Positions 17,258-24,474 of a DNA stretch of 64,000 bases are shown here, piece after piece. Both the position numbers and the translations under genes were made by a program. Source of the DNA: a virus; IMG/VR virus record IMGVR_UViG_3300010403_000025, positions 1-64,000 of that record, one strand, 5' to 3'. Each line of letters begins with the position of its first letter. Position 1 is the first letter of the stretch. The notes beneath the pieces are model-generated. The model was not told where the DNA came from, searched no databases, and was given only the letters and a program-made list of their open reading frames with translations.

Positions 17258-17430
17258 CTCCCGATCAAATCTCCGACTATGACGCCTTCGCCGATCTTCA
17301 AGAGCAAGCCGAAGCGTATGAAGCCGACGCTGCGGACTTGCAGGCTCAATATCTCGTCGCCGTCGAACTCGCGCGCCGGTTGCGATCGGAAGCGAAAGTG
17401 ATTGCCGAGCGATTAGGGCTGACGTGCTAG
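17254..17430 (+). CDS. 58-residue acidic helical protein
   Basis: It is coupled to the exostosin gene by ATGA. The product MTPDQISDYDAFADLQEQAE and on is a probable coiled coil. Its stop overlaps the antisense gene's stop by three bases. Function unknown. Confidence 0.5.
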   Translation: MTPDQISDYDAFADLQEQAEAYEADAADLQAQYLVAVELARRLRSEAKVIAERLGLTC

Positions 17431-17648
17431 TCGTAATCGATAAGACCCATCTTGTTCATGACAATCAACGCTGAGCCGACATATCGCCTGATCTCGACAT
17501 ACGGGCCGGAGCCGAAGCCGCGCTCCTTTTCTTGGGCTATCAGTTGCTCCCAACGTGCATCTGCCTCCTCTGGAGGAATGAAGCCGTCAGCCATCTCGAT
17601 ACGGTAGACGCCCTTAGCAATAGTATTGGTTAGTTCATCCCATTTCAT
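17427..17648 (-). CDS. 73-residue antisense protein
   Basis: From ATG 17648 the product is MKWDELTNTIAKGVYRIEMA and continues with an acidic helix and a hydrophobic C-terminal strand. The upstream in-frame ATG at 17708 is rejected because TATACT (17656-17661) lies seven bases before 17648. Function unknown. Confidence 0.55.
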   Translation of the reverse strand: MKWDELTNTIAKGVYRIEMADGFIPPEEADARWEQLIAQEKERGFGSGPYVEIRRYVGSALIVMNKMGLIDYD

Positions 17649-17655
17649 TTTATGA

Positions 17656-17661
17656 AGTATA
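17656..17661 (-). promoter_or_regulatory. -10 box TATACT of leaderless mini-gene
   Basis: TATACT on the minus strand ends seven bases before ATG 17648. No good -35 is seen at 17 bases. It lies between divergent small genes. Confidence 0.45.
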
Positions 17662-17665
17662 GCGA

Positions 17666-17836
17666 ATGACCGCCGAGCGGAAATACGCATTGCTTCAGGC
17701 AAGTGCATTGATCTTCGCCGAGACCCTAGACCACATGGACCCGAATAACCATCTGTCGGAAGAGGATCTCATCGAGTCCGCTGTGGCACGCGCCGAGTTG
17801 CTACTTGCTGAGATTGAACGGCGCGAAAAGGAATGA
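17666..17836 (+). CDS. 56-residue helical acidic protein
   Basis: The product MTAERKYALLQASALIFAET and on is acidic and helical. It overlaps the following glycosyltransferase-like gene by ATGA, which supports it as a real coupled gene. No family recognised. Confidence 0.5.
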   Translation: MTAERKYALLQASALIFAETLDHMDPNNHLSEEDLIESAVARAELLLAEIERREKE

Positions 17837-18552
17837 GTCTCGACACTCGCCTCGTTGTCGTTTCCTGTCCTCGTCGCGCACCGATTCAGCAAATATGGTG
17901 GGACTGCTTTAAGAGAAGCTGGCCGGATTGTCCGCTTCCCGTTACGGTGCTGTCGCCTGAAATAGACTTCGGATGGAATGCGAACTTAAGGCAATGCCTC
18001 GACACGCTCACGGAAGAATTGATCCTGCTCATGCTCGACGACAATTTTCTCGAGCCGCTACCGTCTGGTGAAATGACCGCAGGGATTTTTCGCGTGGCCG
18101 AACTGATGACAACGCATCCCGATATCGCGATGGTGAAACTTCAAGCCGGCGCGGCGCATGCTCCCGAGCTTGAATTTCCCGACTGGGACCGTATCCGCGA
18201 ATACGATCGCGCGCACCATCCATTCAAGAGAACGAACTTAGTCCCGACGCTCTATCGGCGAACGTGGCTGCATCGCTTATCGAGTGCAGTGCTGTCCGAG
18301 ATTGGCCCTGCGCGGGATGTTGGCCGAAACGGTGCGATTGAATTTGAAATGACAGGAACGCTACTGACGATGAATACCGAGAACTGGCCCGAGCGCATGA
18401 TGGGCGTGCATCGGCCGCTCCCTGGAGGTAACGGCGGCGATTCGTTTCTGACGTGCCTCGCGAATGATGCGGTACTGGAAGGAAGAATGCGGCCGATTGA
18501 CGTTTTGCAGAATCTTTGTGTCGGCGTTCCTGGGATTGAGGCGTTTTTATGA
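17833..18552 (+). CDS. Glycosyltransferase-like protein with DDN motif (paralogue 2)
   Basis: The 239-residue paralogue of the genes at 14289 and 22975 has the acidic pair in ELILLMLDDNFLEPL (D69-D70). The N terminus is MSLDTRLVVVSCPRRAPIQQ, with KRSWPDCPLPVTVLS matching the FWP...V-D segment of its relatives. A GT-A-like fold is inferred. The 3' end overlaps the convergent antisense gene by six bases. Confidence 0.65.
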   Translation: MSLDTRLVVVSCPRRAPIQQIWWDCFKRSWPDCPLPVTVLSPEIDFGWNANLRQCLDTLTEELILLMLDDNFLEPLPSGEMTAGIFRVAELMTTHPDIAMVKLQAGAAHAPELEFPDWDRIREYDRAHHPFKRTNLVPTLYRRTWLHRLSSAVLSEIGPARDVGRNGAIEFEMTGTLLTMNTENWPERMMGVHRPLPGGNGGDSFLTCLANDAVLEGRMRPIDVLQNLCVGVPGIEAFL

Positions 18553-18831
18553 TTTATAGGATATTGAGCCAATGATTACCTGGGTGGGACCGTCGAGAGA
18601 TGGTAGCTGCCAGGTATATGATCCGTTGACGAACGATACGTGTGTGCCAACGTTCTTCCATTGCCCGTTTATGAACAGCTGTAATTGGACATCATGGCTG
18701 TATTGAGCGACGGACACGACCTTCGGAATAAAAATGGTTTTCGCTTCTGGGCGCCAGAGCAGTTGTTCGGGATCTACGGCAAGGGACGCGGCCACTGCCA
18801 TCGCTCTCTGAAGAAATCCACGTCTATCCAT
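18547..18831 (-). CDS. Antisense protein with twin-arginine-like N terminus
   Basis: From ATG 18831 it encodes 94 residues starting MDRRGFLQRAMAVAASLAVD, resembling a Tat signal (RRGFL). It is followed by PEQLLWRPEAKTIFIPKVVS, a tail often seen in phage proteins with this head. The C-terminal part is beta-rich. An in-frame GTG at 18969 would add 46 residues and bury the signal, so it is disfavoured. Function unknown. Confidence 0.55.
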   Translation of the reverse strand: MDRRGFLQRAMAVAASLAVDPEQLLWRPEAKTIFIPKVVSVAQYSHDVQLQLFINGQWKNVGTHVSFVNGSYTWQLPSLDGPTQVIIGSISYKS

Positions 18832-19027
18832 AGCTATGAAGAACCTGTGAAAGCTAGCCGCTCCATCAAGGTTAGCCACTGGGACAGCGTTGGGCTGCAC
18901 GTCCACTTGGGCGTCAAGCGGTGAACGCTGAGCTACGCTTGACTTATCCGAAACGGATTCGCAGTTCACGACCTCCGCTTTCCTTACATACGGCGCTCTG
19001 GTCGCTAGCTTTAAAGAGAATCATACA
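18832..19027. other. Gap before the PLP/PMP-enzyme gene
   Basis: About 200 bases with no convincing gene. The plus strand has AAAGAGAAT shortly before TTG 19028. On the minus strand a possible longer N terminus of the antisense gene would extend to 18969. I see no strong promoter or terminator. Confidence 0.3.
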
Positions 19028-20302
19028 TTGATCTACGCTCAAGCGCATCCCGTAGCACTGCGAGAGATGATTGAAGAACGTCTCGCTCAAGCACCGGCAC
19101 CAACCTATCCCTACCCTCTCGGCTATGTCACTTGGACGGCGGATGAAATCTTAGCGGCGCTGGATTGTCTCTGCGATCGCATGACGACGATGTGGACGAA
19201 GGTCGAGGACTTCGAGAGGCAATTCGGCGACTATCTTGGATCTCAACGGGCCGTGATGGTGAACTCCGGATCGAGCGCGGACCTCGTCATGATGCTGGTT
19301 TCACGCGAACTGGGAATGCTCCAGCGCGGCGATGAGATCCTGATGCCGGCCGTTACTTGGCCGACACAGGCATGGGCGGCAATCGAGGCGGGATTCTCGG
19401 TGAGGTTCGTTGACGTCGAAGTCGCCACGCTGAATACCTCGCCGGCGATTCTCGAAGCGGCGATTACACCAAAGACGAAAGCGATCTTCCTCGTCCACCT
19501 GATGGGCAATCCCTGCGAGATGGATGCGATTCAAGAACTGGCCGAGCGCCACAAGCTATTGATCTTTGAGGACTGCTGCGAAGCCCTCGGTGCGGAGTTC
19601 GATGGTCACAAGGTCGGAACGTTCGGAGTAGCAAGCGCCTTCTCATTCTTCGCGTCTCATCACATTTCGACGATGGAAGGCGGCATGATCACGACAGAGA
19701 GCGCGGAGTTTGCGGAAGGTTGCCGATTGATGCGCGCTCATGGTTGGGCTCGCGATATGCGCTATCGGCTGAATGATGTGGAGTGCCTGACGCGGTATGG
19801 TTGCGTGGATGATCCGCATTATTTATTCCTTGCGATGGGTTTTAACTTCCGGCCTACCGAACTGCAAGGCGCTATGGGGCAGGTGCAGCTCGAGAAACTC
19901 GACACCATGAACCGATGGCGCGAGACGAATGCGACGGCAATTGCGAATCAGTTTCGAACAACGAACGAGCACACCGTAGAAGCCTTGATGCCGACGAGCT
20001 ACAAAGCCACGCCTGCGTGGTTTGGTCTGCCATTCGTGATTAAAGACAAGATGCCGTACACGCGAAGCGATGCGGCGCGATATTTGAAACAGTACGGAGT
20101 CGATACCCGGCCGATCGTGGGCGGAAACCTTATGAGACATCCAGCGTTTTGGAAGTATGCCGCGATGGCCGCAGATGCCCTGCCCGGTGCGAACGCGATT
20201 CACGATCGCGGCTTCTATGTGGGCCTACCACCCTTTGAAGCATCGATGAATGGATTAGTGGGACTGCTCAGCAATATGGATTCTTATCTACGATGCGCTT
20301 AA
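19028..20302 (+). CDS. DegT-family sugar enzyme with His at the PLP-lysine position (ColD/RfbH-like 3-dehydratase)
   Basis: The 424-residue fold-type I protein has the family's order of motifs: VNSGSSADLVMMLVS, PAVTWPTQAW, EDCCEALGAEFDG and FNFRPTELQGAMG. The loop that normally carries the PLP-binding lysine reads SFFASHHISTMEGG, with H211 in that place. ColD and RfbH, which use PMP to remove the 3-hydroxyl of 4-keto-6-deoxy sugars, also carry His there. A 3-deoxysugar pathway is therefore suggested. The start TTG is uncertain (next ATG at 19067). Confidence 0.8.
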   Translation: MIYAQAHPVALREMIEERLAQAPAPTYPYPLGYVTWTADEILAALDCLCDRMTTMWTKVEDFERQFGDYLGSQRAVMVNSGSSADLVMMLVSRELGMLQRGDEILMPAVTWPTQAWAAIEAGFSVRFVDVEVATLNTSPAILEAAITPKTKAIFLVHLMGNPCEMDAIQELAERHKLLIFEDCCEALGAEFDGHKVGTFGVASAFSFFASHHISTMEGGMITTESAEFAEGCRLMRAHGWARDMRYRLNDVECLTRYGCVDDPHYLFLAMGFNFRPTELQGAMGQVQLEKLDTMNRWRETNATAIANQFRTTNEHTVEALMPTSYKATPAWFGLPFVIKDKMPYTRSDAARYLKQYGVDTRPIVGGNLMRHPAFWKYAAMAADALPGANAIHDRGFYVGLPPFEASMNGLVGLLSNMDSYLRCA

Positions 20303-20764
20303 TGACGGTGATTCATGAGGCAACGCTGATTCGATGTCATCGGCCAGCTTACGGAGTGCATTCATAATGCTAGATAAGCCATCGCTAAACGAACCGTCCT
20401 CTCGACACTGCGCGATGTCGTCTTCGAGCGCAGCGCGTAGGTTGAACGAGTACTCTGGATCTCGATCGTCAATGTCGCCAAGTGCAATACTGAGATAGAT
20501 TGTGAGCGGATCAACTGGCTCGGTCTTTTTCCGTCCGTCGCCATCGCCCCATATGGCTGGCCAGTCTATGCGCGTATTCTCATCCTTTAGGGCTAATACG
20601 AGCGCCTCTTCCGCCGCGCGGGTAATAAGTTGTTTTAGTCCACCTATGGCTTCATCTAGCGAGGTCAAGGCCCAGTCAGTTAGGTCCGGCCTGTTGTATT
20701 CGTGGGTAAGGTTTATCACGCCTCGCGGCGGTTGGACATCTTTGTTAGATTTCTTTTTAGCCAT
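20288..20764 (-). CDS. 158-residue protein of unknown function, antisense
   Basis: The product is acidic and helical, with a Lys-rich head (MAKKKSNKDVQPPRGVINLT). GGAGG lies ten bases before the ATG, so unlike the mini-genes it has a normal leader. The IS element has inserted into its leader at 20802-20809. A TTACAA/TATATT promoter in the element's left end now points at it. Confidence 0.6.
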   Translation of the reverse strand: MAKKKSNKDVQPPRGVINLTHEYNRPDLTDWALTSLDEAIGGLKQLITRAAEEALVLALKDENTRIDWPAIWGDGDGRKKTEPVDPLTIYLSIALGDIDDRDPEYSFNLRAALEDDIAQCREDGSFSDGLSSIMNALRKLADDIESALPHESPSLSAS

Positions 20765-20801
20765 GAGCGGGATTCCTCCGTTTGTGGTCAGAACCCGTCA
20801 A

Positions 20802-20809
20802 GGAGTTAG
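20802..20809. repeat. Target-site duplication, left copy
   Basis: GGAGTTAG directly precedes the left terminal inverted repeat and is repeated exactly after the right one at 22937-22944. Eight bases is the duplication size of IS1595-family elements. Confidence 0.85.
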
Positions 20810-20815
20810 GGCAAT

Positions 20816-20844
20816 AATATACTTGACTGACATACCCTTTGTAA
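20816..20844 (-). promoter_or_regulatory. Outward-facing promoter in the left IS end
   Basis: On the minus strand TTACAA (20839-20844) and TATATT (20816-20821) have a 17-base spacer and point out of the element towards the 158-residue gene at 20764, whose own GGAGG remains upstream of its ATG. Confidence 0.5.
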
Positions 20845-20852
20845 CATATAGT
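20823..20852 (+). promoter_or_regulatory. Transposase promoter, leaderless arrangement
   Basis: TTGACT (20823-20828) and TATAGT (20847-20852) are 18 bases apart. The -10 box ends seven bases before the transposase ATG at 20860 and no Shine-Dalgarno sequence is present. The -35 hexamer lies inside the inverted repeat. Confidence 0.65.
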
Positions 20853-20859
20853 TCTTTAT

Positions 20860-21849
20860 ATGGATAAGAACTCTTTGCCGCAGACCTTACAAGAAGCCGT
20901 CATTTACTTCGCGGACTATCAGCATTGCCACGACTTCATGATATCGCTTCGTTGGCCTGATGGCGTCGTGAAGTGCCCGCATTGCGGCTCTGACAACGTG
21001 AAGTATTTGCCAAATGCTCGCGTGTTCAAATGCTTCGAAAAACATCCGCTCGCGAAATTCTCATTGAAGGTCGGAACGATTTTTGAAGACTCACCAATCA
21101 GCCTGGATAAATGGATTATCGCAATGTGGCTTGTGGTGAACTGCAAAAACGGCGTCTCGTCCTACGAGATTGCGCGCGATTTGAAAGTCACACAGAAAAC
21201 CGCATGGTTCATGGACCATCGCATTCGATTTGCGCTTCACGCTGGATCATTCGAAAAGATGGGCGGCGAAGGAACGGAAGTCGAAGCCGATGAAACGTAT
21301 ATCGGCGGACTCGCACGCAACATGCACAAAGATGTTAGGGCCCGCAAGATCCAGGGGCGCACTGGCTATGCTGGTAAGACTGCCGTGTTCGGTTTATTGG
21401 AACGCGGCAAGAATGGAAAGTCTCGCGTCAAAGCTCAGGTTCTACCGAATCAGTGGAACACCAAAGAAGCCCGCGCCATCATTCGCGAAACGGTTGAGCA
21501 AGGAACAAACCTCTACACCGACGAACACGGCGCATATCACGCGATTGGTTCCGAAGGTTTCAACCATGCGTTCGTTCGGCACGCGGAGTCTTACGTTGAT
21601 GGCGCGGTTCACACCAATGGAATTGAAAACTTCTGGTCACTCTTGAAGCGCGGCATCAAGGGCACATACGTTAGCGTGGAGCCGTTTCATATGTTTCGCT
21701 ATCTGGACGAACAGGCTTTCCGCTTCAACGAGCGCTTTGGAAACGACCAAGACAGGTTCTTGGCTGCAATGCAAGGTGCAGTAGACAAGCGACTCACATA
21801 TAAATTGCTCACGGGAAAACTGGAGGATGCTAGTTCGGTATCTAACTAA
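20860..21849 (+). CDS. IS1595-family transposase
   Basis: The 329-residue DDE-type transposase has an N-terminal zinc ribbon (VKCPHCGSDN, about residues 40-50), then a helix-turn-helix (NGVSSYEIARDLKVTQKTAW). The catalytic core follows, with acidic residues in VEADETYIGG, LYTDEHGAYH and TNGIENFWSLLKRG. The HTNGIENFW and KRGIKGTYVSVEPFH stretches are hallmarks of the ISXO2-like/IS1595 group. Length is normal and the frame is intact, so it may be active. A terminator-like hairpin follows. Confidence 0.93.
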   Translation: MDKNSLPQTLQEAVIYFADYQHCHDFMISLRWPDGVVKCPHCGSDNVKYLPNARVFKCFEKHPLAKFSLKVGTIFEDSPISLDKWIIAMWLVVNCKNGVSSYEIARDLKVTQKTAWFMDHRIRFALHAGSFEKMGGEGTEVEADETYIGGLARNMHKDVRARKIQGRTGYAGKTAVFGLLERGKNGKSRVKAQVLPNQWNTKEARAIIRETVEQGTNLYTDEHGAYHAIGSEGFNHAFVRHAESYVDGAVHTNGIENFWSLLKRGIKGTYVSVEPFHMFRYLDEQAFRFNERFGNDQDRFLAAMQGAVDKRLTYKLLTGKLEDASSVSN

Positions 21850-21879
21850 AACTGAGAAGAGGCGACAGAAACGAGGAAA

Positions 21880-21912
21880 GCGGAAGTCTTAACGCGGCTT
21901 CCGCTTCGTTTG
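21880..21912 (+). terminator. Terminator-like hairpin after transposase
   Basis: GCGGAAG (21880-21886) pairs with CTTCCGC (21898-21904), followed by TTCGTTTG. It overlaps the end of the convergent 46-residue gene. The T tract is broken, so activity is uncertain. Confidence 0.45.
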
Positions 21913-22029
21913 TTTCTTTCGTTTCGGTAGTGCCGATTTTGGCACAGTCAGAACGGCTTTCATGGCATCGCGCAAACGCTTGAATGCTTCCGGGCCTTCG
22001 ATCATTTCACGATGTTTCGTGCTACCCAT
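21889..22029 (-). CDS. 46-residue basic protein in the IS element
   Basis: The product starts MGSTKHREMIEGPEAFKRLR and ends in a Lys/Arg tail. The (I/F)EGPEAxxRF..AM..(I/V)L.VPK pattern is a widespread bacterial small-protein family of unknown role. It has a good Shine-Dalgarno sequence (AGGAAAGGA) just before the ATG. As a passenger gene it may be an antitoxin-like or regulatory partner; this is a guess. Confidence 0.65.
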   Translation of the reverse strand: MGSTKHREMIEGPEAFKRLRDAMKAVLTVPKSALPKRKKQTKRKPR

Positions 22030-22063
22030 GCGCTTCCTTTCCTAATGGTTCATAGTAGCACGG

Positions 22064-22885
22064 TCACGGAAATAGGCCGCTACTGACGAACTGTGGCAAT
22101 AAATGAACTCGGATATAGGAATGAATTCCCGCAAGGGTTTTGACAACCAATTCATCTTTGGCCACGCCACTGGCGAACGCAATACTCATCAGTGGTCTGA
22201 TCAACATTGCCATTTCAGGGTGATCGATCCAAAAGGAAAATGGCCGGAGTTCGGCAATTACTGTGTCTGTCGTTATCATCCGACCGCCGAAGTACGTGTT
22301 CTGTTGCTGCAAGAATGGGTGAAGCTCGGGTACATCGAACGTGTCAACGGTAGCGCCGCTGGTATGCAAGACCCTGTGCTTATCCGCATTGGACAATTCG
22401 GCCAAAAGCCCAAGGTGTGTTTTGAGTGGGAATGGGTCGTGGTGCGGCTGCAAACTCTTGATCAGTGTCTTGGCCGCTGGGTCCATTCCATCGATTCTCC
22501 GTTCTTGACTCTTGGGGAATCCGTCTTTCGTGTTGGGGTCGCTCTTGACGACGATCGGGAATTGGGAGCTCTTTGCGATCTCATCGCTAATTGCCGACCC
22601 GATCTTTCGATGATGGGCTTCAATCAGTGCGAAGTTAATGTGATCGAGAGAGCCACGCAGATTATGAAGTATATCCCCGATGATCAACGAGAACGGGTCG
22701 TCAGGTGGTTGGACTCCAATGCTGATTCTGTATTCGATATAGTGACTGGGGTCTTGAATTGGCTGGAGTCGAAACGTCGCTTTACTTTCGGATTGGACCC
22801 AATTGGTGATCTCCGACCGCAATTGCTTCAAGTGATACTGCGCCCTGTCGAGTTTAAGAATAAAGCTGTGATCTGGGGAGGCCAC
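22064..22885 (-). CDS. Passenger gene of IS element: GDxLHNLRxxLDH protein
   Basis: The 273-residue product begins with GTG 22885, about 50 bases inside the right end. It contains IIGDILHNLRGSLDHINFAL (about residues 85-105) and LLAELSNADKHR near 170. These motifs mark a common but uncharacterised family. RGSLDH fits the Rx4H spacing of HEPN ribonucleases, so an RNase or abortive-infection role can be imagined but not shown. A -35-like TTGGCT in the inverted repeat points at this gene. Confidence 0.7.
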   Translation of the reverse strand: MASPDHSFILKLDRAQYHLKQLRSEITNWVQSESKATFRLQPIQDPSHYIEYRISIGVQPPDDPFSLIIGDILHNLRGSLDHINFALIEAHHRKIGSAISDEIAKSSQFPIVVKSDPNTKDGFPKSQERRIDGMDPAAKTLIKSLQPHHDPFPLKTHLGLLAELSNADKHRVLHTSGATVDTFDVPELHPFLQQQNTYFGGRMITTDTVIAELRPFSFWIDHPEMAMLIRPLMSIAFASGVAKDELVVKTLAGIHSYIRVHLLPQFVSSGLFP

Positions 22886-22936
22886 GACCGTCTATTCTTA
22901 CGTACTCTGGGGCTGTCAGCCAAGTATGTTATTGCC

Positions 22937-22944
22937 GGAGTTAG
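22937..22944. repeat. Target-site duplication, right copy
   Basis: GGAGTTAG is identical to 20802-20809 and directly follows the right terminal repeat. Confidence 0.85.
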
Positions 22945-22974
22945 CAGCTCCTTAGCGGGTTCGCTTATTTTAGC

Positions 22975-23658
22975 ATGAAACTTGCTGTCGCCACCTGCTG
23001 GGCCTATCGGGATGCGCTTTTACCGTTCTTCTATCTGCTCGATAAGTTTTGGCCGACGCATCCGGAAGTGACGATCGTAACGGATGAATGGTGCGGTGAT
23101 AGCTACGGTGCCGACGTGTATCAAGGTGGACGAAAGACATGGTGTCAGATTCTCGCGGGATATGCGAAGGAAGCGGAAGAGACGATACTCCTCCTTCAGG
23201 ACGATTTCTTCCTGACAGTGCCAGTTCAGAACGACCTCGTGATTCACGGACTGAAGGAAATGTACACGTATGACGCGGGTTGCGTTCGACTCTATCCGTG
23301 TCCCGGTGGAGTGGAACGTTACGGCGATCCGTACTTTCAAGTCGTCCCGAATGGCGAACGGTACAGGGTAAGTTGTCAGGCCAGTCTATGGAAGCCGAGC
23401 TATCTCTATAAGATTGTGAGCAAATGCCACGACCACGGAGAACCGAGCGACTTTGAAACCAACGGCACCGTGTATAGCTATCAACTACCGGAGCCGGTCC
23501 TAGCATTCAAGGCCGATATACGACCGTTGCCGCTGGACTATCTGTGCAGCGCCATTTCGAGAGGACTATGGGAACCGGCTGCTATTGAGCTGTGTGAGAA
23601 GTATCACATCCCGATGGATCGATCGATGCGTGAGGTCGCAACGCCGTGCTTAACGTAA
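22975..23658 (+). CDS. Glycosyltransferase-like protein with DDF motif (paralogue 3)
   Basis: The 227-residue protein (MKLAVATCWAYRDALLPFFY) has the acidic pair in TILLLQDDFFLTVP (D76-D77). DKFWPTHPEVTIVTDEW matches the corresponding segment of the genes at 14289 and 17833. The N-terminal fold looks like GT-A. It is the first gene after the IS element and overlaps the next gene by 13 bases. Confidence 0.65.
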   Translation: MKLAVATCWAYRDALLPFFYLLDKFWPTHPEVTIVTDEWCGDSYGADVYQGGRKTWCQILAGYAKEAEETILLLQDDFFLTVPVQNDLVIHGLKEMYTYDAGCVRLYPCPGGVERYGDPYFQVVPNGERYRVSCQASLWKPSYLYKIVSKCHDHGEPSDFETNGTVYSYQLPEPVLAFKADIRPLPLDYLCSAISRGLWEPAAIELCEKYHIPMDRSMREVATPCLT

Positions 23659-24323
23659 CGGCGATCATGCCGACGCGCGGAAGGCGCGTCTGGGCGAATC
23701 AAGCCTTGAAGTGTTTTCTCGCGCAGACCTACGAACACAAAGATTTGATCATTCTGGATGACGAGGACAATCCATCCTTTCCAATACCGCCGAAGTATCC
23801 CAACGTGGCGCACATTCTCTTAAAAGAGAGAATGTCGATAGCCGCTAAACGCAACATGGCGGTGCGATTGGCGACGGGTGAAATCATTTGTCATGTCGAT
23901 AGTGACGACTACAGCGCACCGAATAGATTTCAAGACCAAGTCGCGCTCCTCGAAGAACATCACAAATCCGTCACCGGATACCATTCGATGATTTTCCACG
24001 ATGCGGAACGCGGCCTTTGGTATTTCAAAGGCCTTCAGGGGTTTCCGATGGGAACGAGTCTCATGTATCGGAAATTGTTCTGGAGTGGATGTCAATTCGT
24101 ACCGGACCCGATTCATGTGGCGCTCGGTGAATTGAACGTCGGCGAAGACAATATGTTTGCCAGGGCGGCGCGAAACGCTAACGAAGTCATCACGACAGAT
24201 GCAGGCTTCACGATGGTCGCGCGAAGTCATTCGGATAACGTCTCGAAACGCGATGTTCTAAATCGCGAGCATCAAGAGTGGCATCGCTGGACGGGTGGAT
24301 TGCCGACAGGGTTTACGCCGTGA
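23646..24323 (+). CDS. Glycosyltransferase family 2
   Basis: The 225-residue GT-A enzyme has the N-terminal VTAIMPTRGRRVWANQAL and the metal-binding HVDSDDYSAPNRF (D85-D88). The C-terminal part includes GEDNMFARAARNA, the GT2 ED catalytic region. Start is GTG 23646 within the end of the previous gene. It is the last enzyme of the sugar cassette. Confidence 0.85.
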   Translation: MLNVTAIMPTRGRRVWANQALKCFLAQTYEHKDLIILDDEDNPSFPIPPKYPNVAHILLKERMSIAAKRNMAVRLATGEIICHVDSDDYSAPNRFQDQVALLEEHHKSVTGYHSMIFHDAERGLWYFKGLQGFPMGTSLMYRKLFWSGCQFVPDPIHVALGELNVGEDNMFARAARNANEVITTDAGFTMVARSHSDNVSKRDVLNREHQEWHRWTGGLPTGFTP

Positions 24324-24472
24324 AGATATTAGCGATTCTTACTTTATTGTTGAATATGGCGCTCTTCGGTTATTGGTTCTACGTCGGCAATGCGGTCCTG
24401 GTCGCCGTATGCGCTTCTGCCGTGTGCGCATCTGCAGGTATGGCATTGGTCCGCATGTTCAAGGGTTACTGA
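24320..24472 (+). CDS. 50-residue membrane protein
   Basis: It starts at GTG 24320, overlapping the previous stop (GTGA). The product has two hydrophobic helices (ILTLLLNMALFGYWFYVG; VLVAVCASAVCASAGMAL) and a short basic tail. Its function is not known; it ends the inserted sugar cassette. Confidence 0.55.
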   Translation: MKILAILTLLLNMALFGYWFYVGNAVLVAVCASAVCASAGMALVRMFKGY

Positions 24473-24474
24473 GA

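Larger units (their letters stand above)
20810..22936. mobile_element. IS1595-type insertion element with passenger genes
   Basis: The 2127-bp element is bounded by 28-bp imperfect inverted repeats (20810-20837 and 22909-22936), 24 of 28 positions matching and both ends beginning GGCAATAA. It is flanked by the 8-bp repeat GGAGTTAG. Inside are a transposase (plus strand), a 46-residue protein and a 273-residue protein (both minus strand). Both ends carry TTGRCT, a -35-like hexamer pointing inward. The exact flanking repeats indicate a recent insertion, between a divergent antisense gene and the third DD-motif glycosyltransferase. Confidence 0.88.

Noticed and set aside
22103-22978. A 291-codon plus-strand frame opposite the IS passenger gene
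   Set aside because: It mirrors the 273-residue gene and spans the IS right end and target duplication, so it cannot predate the insertion. Composition is that of a complement.
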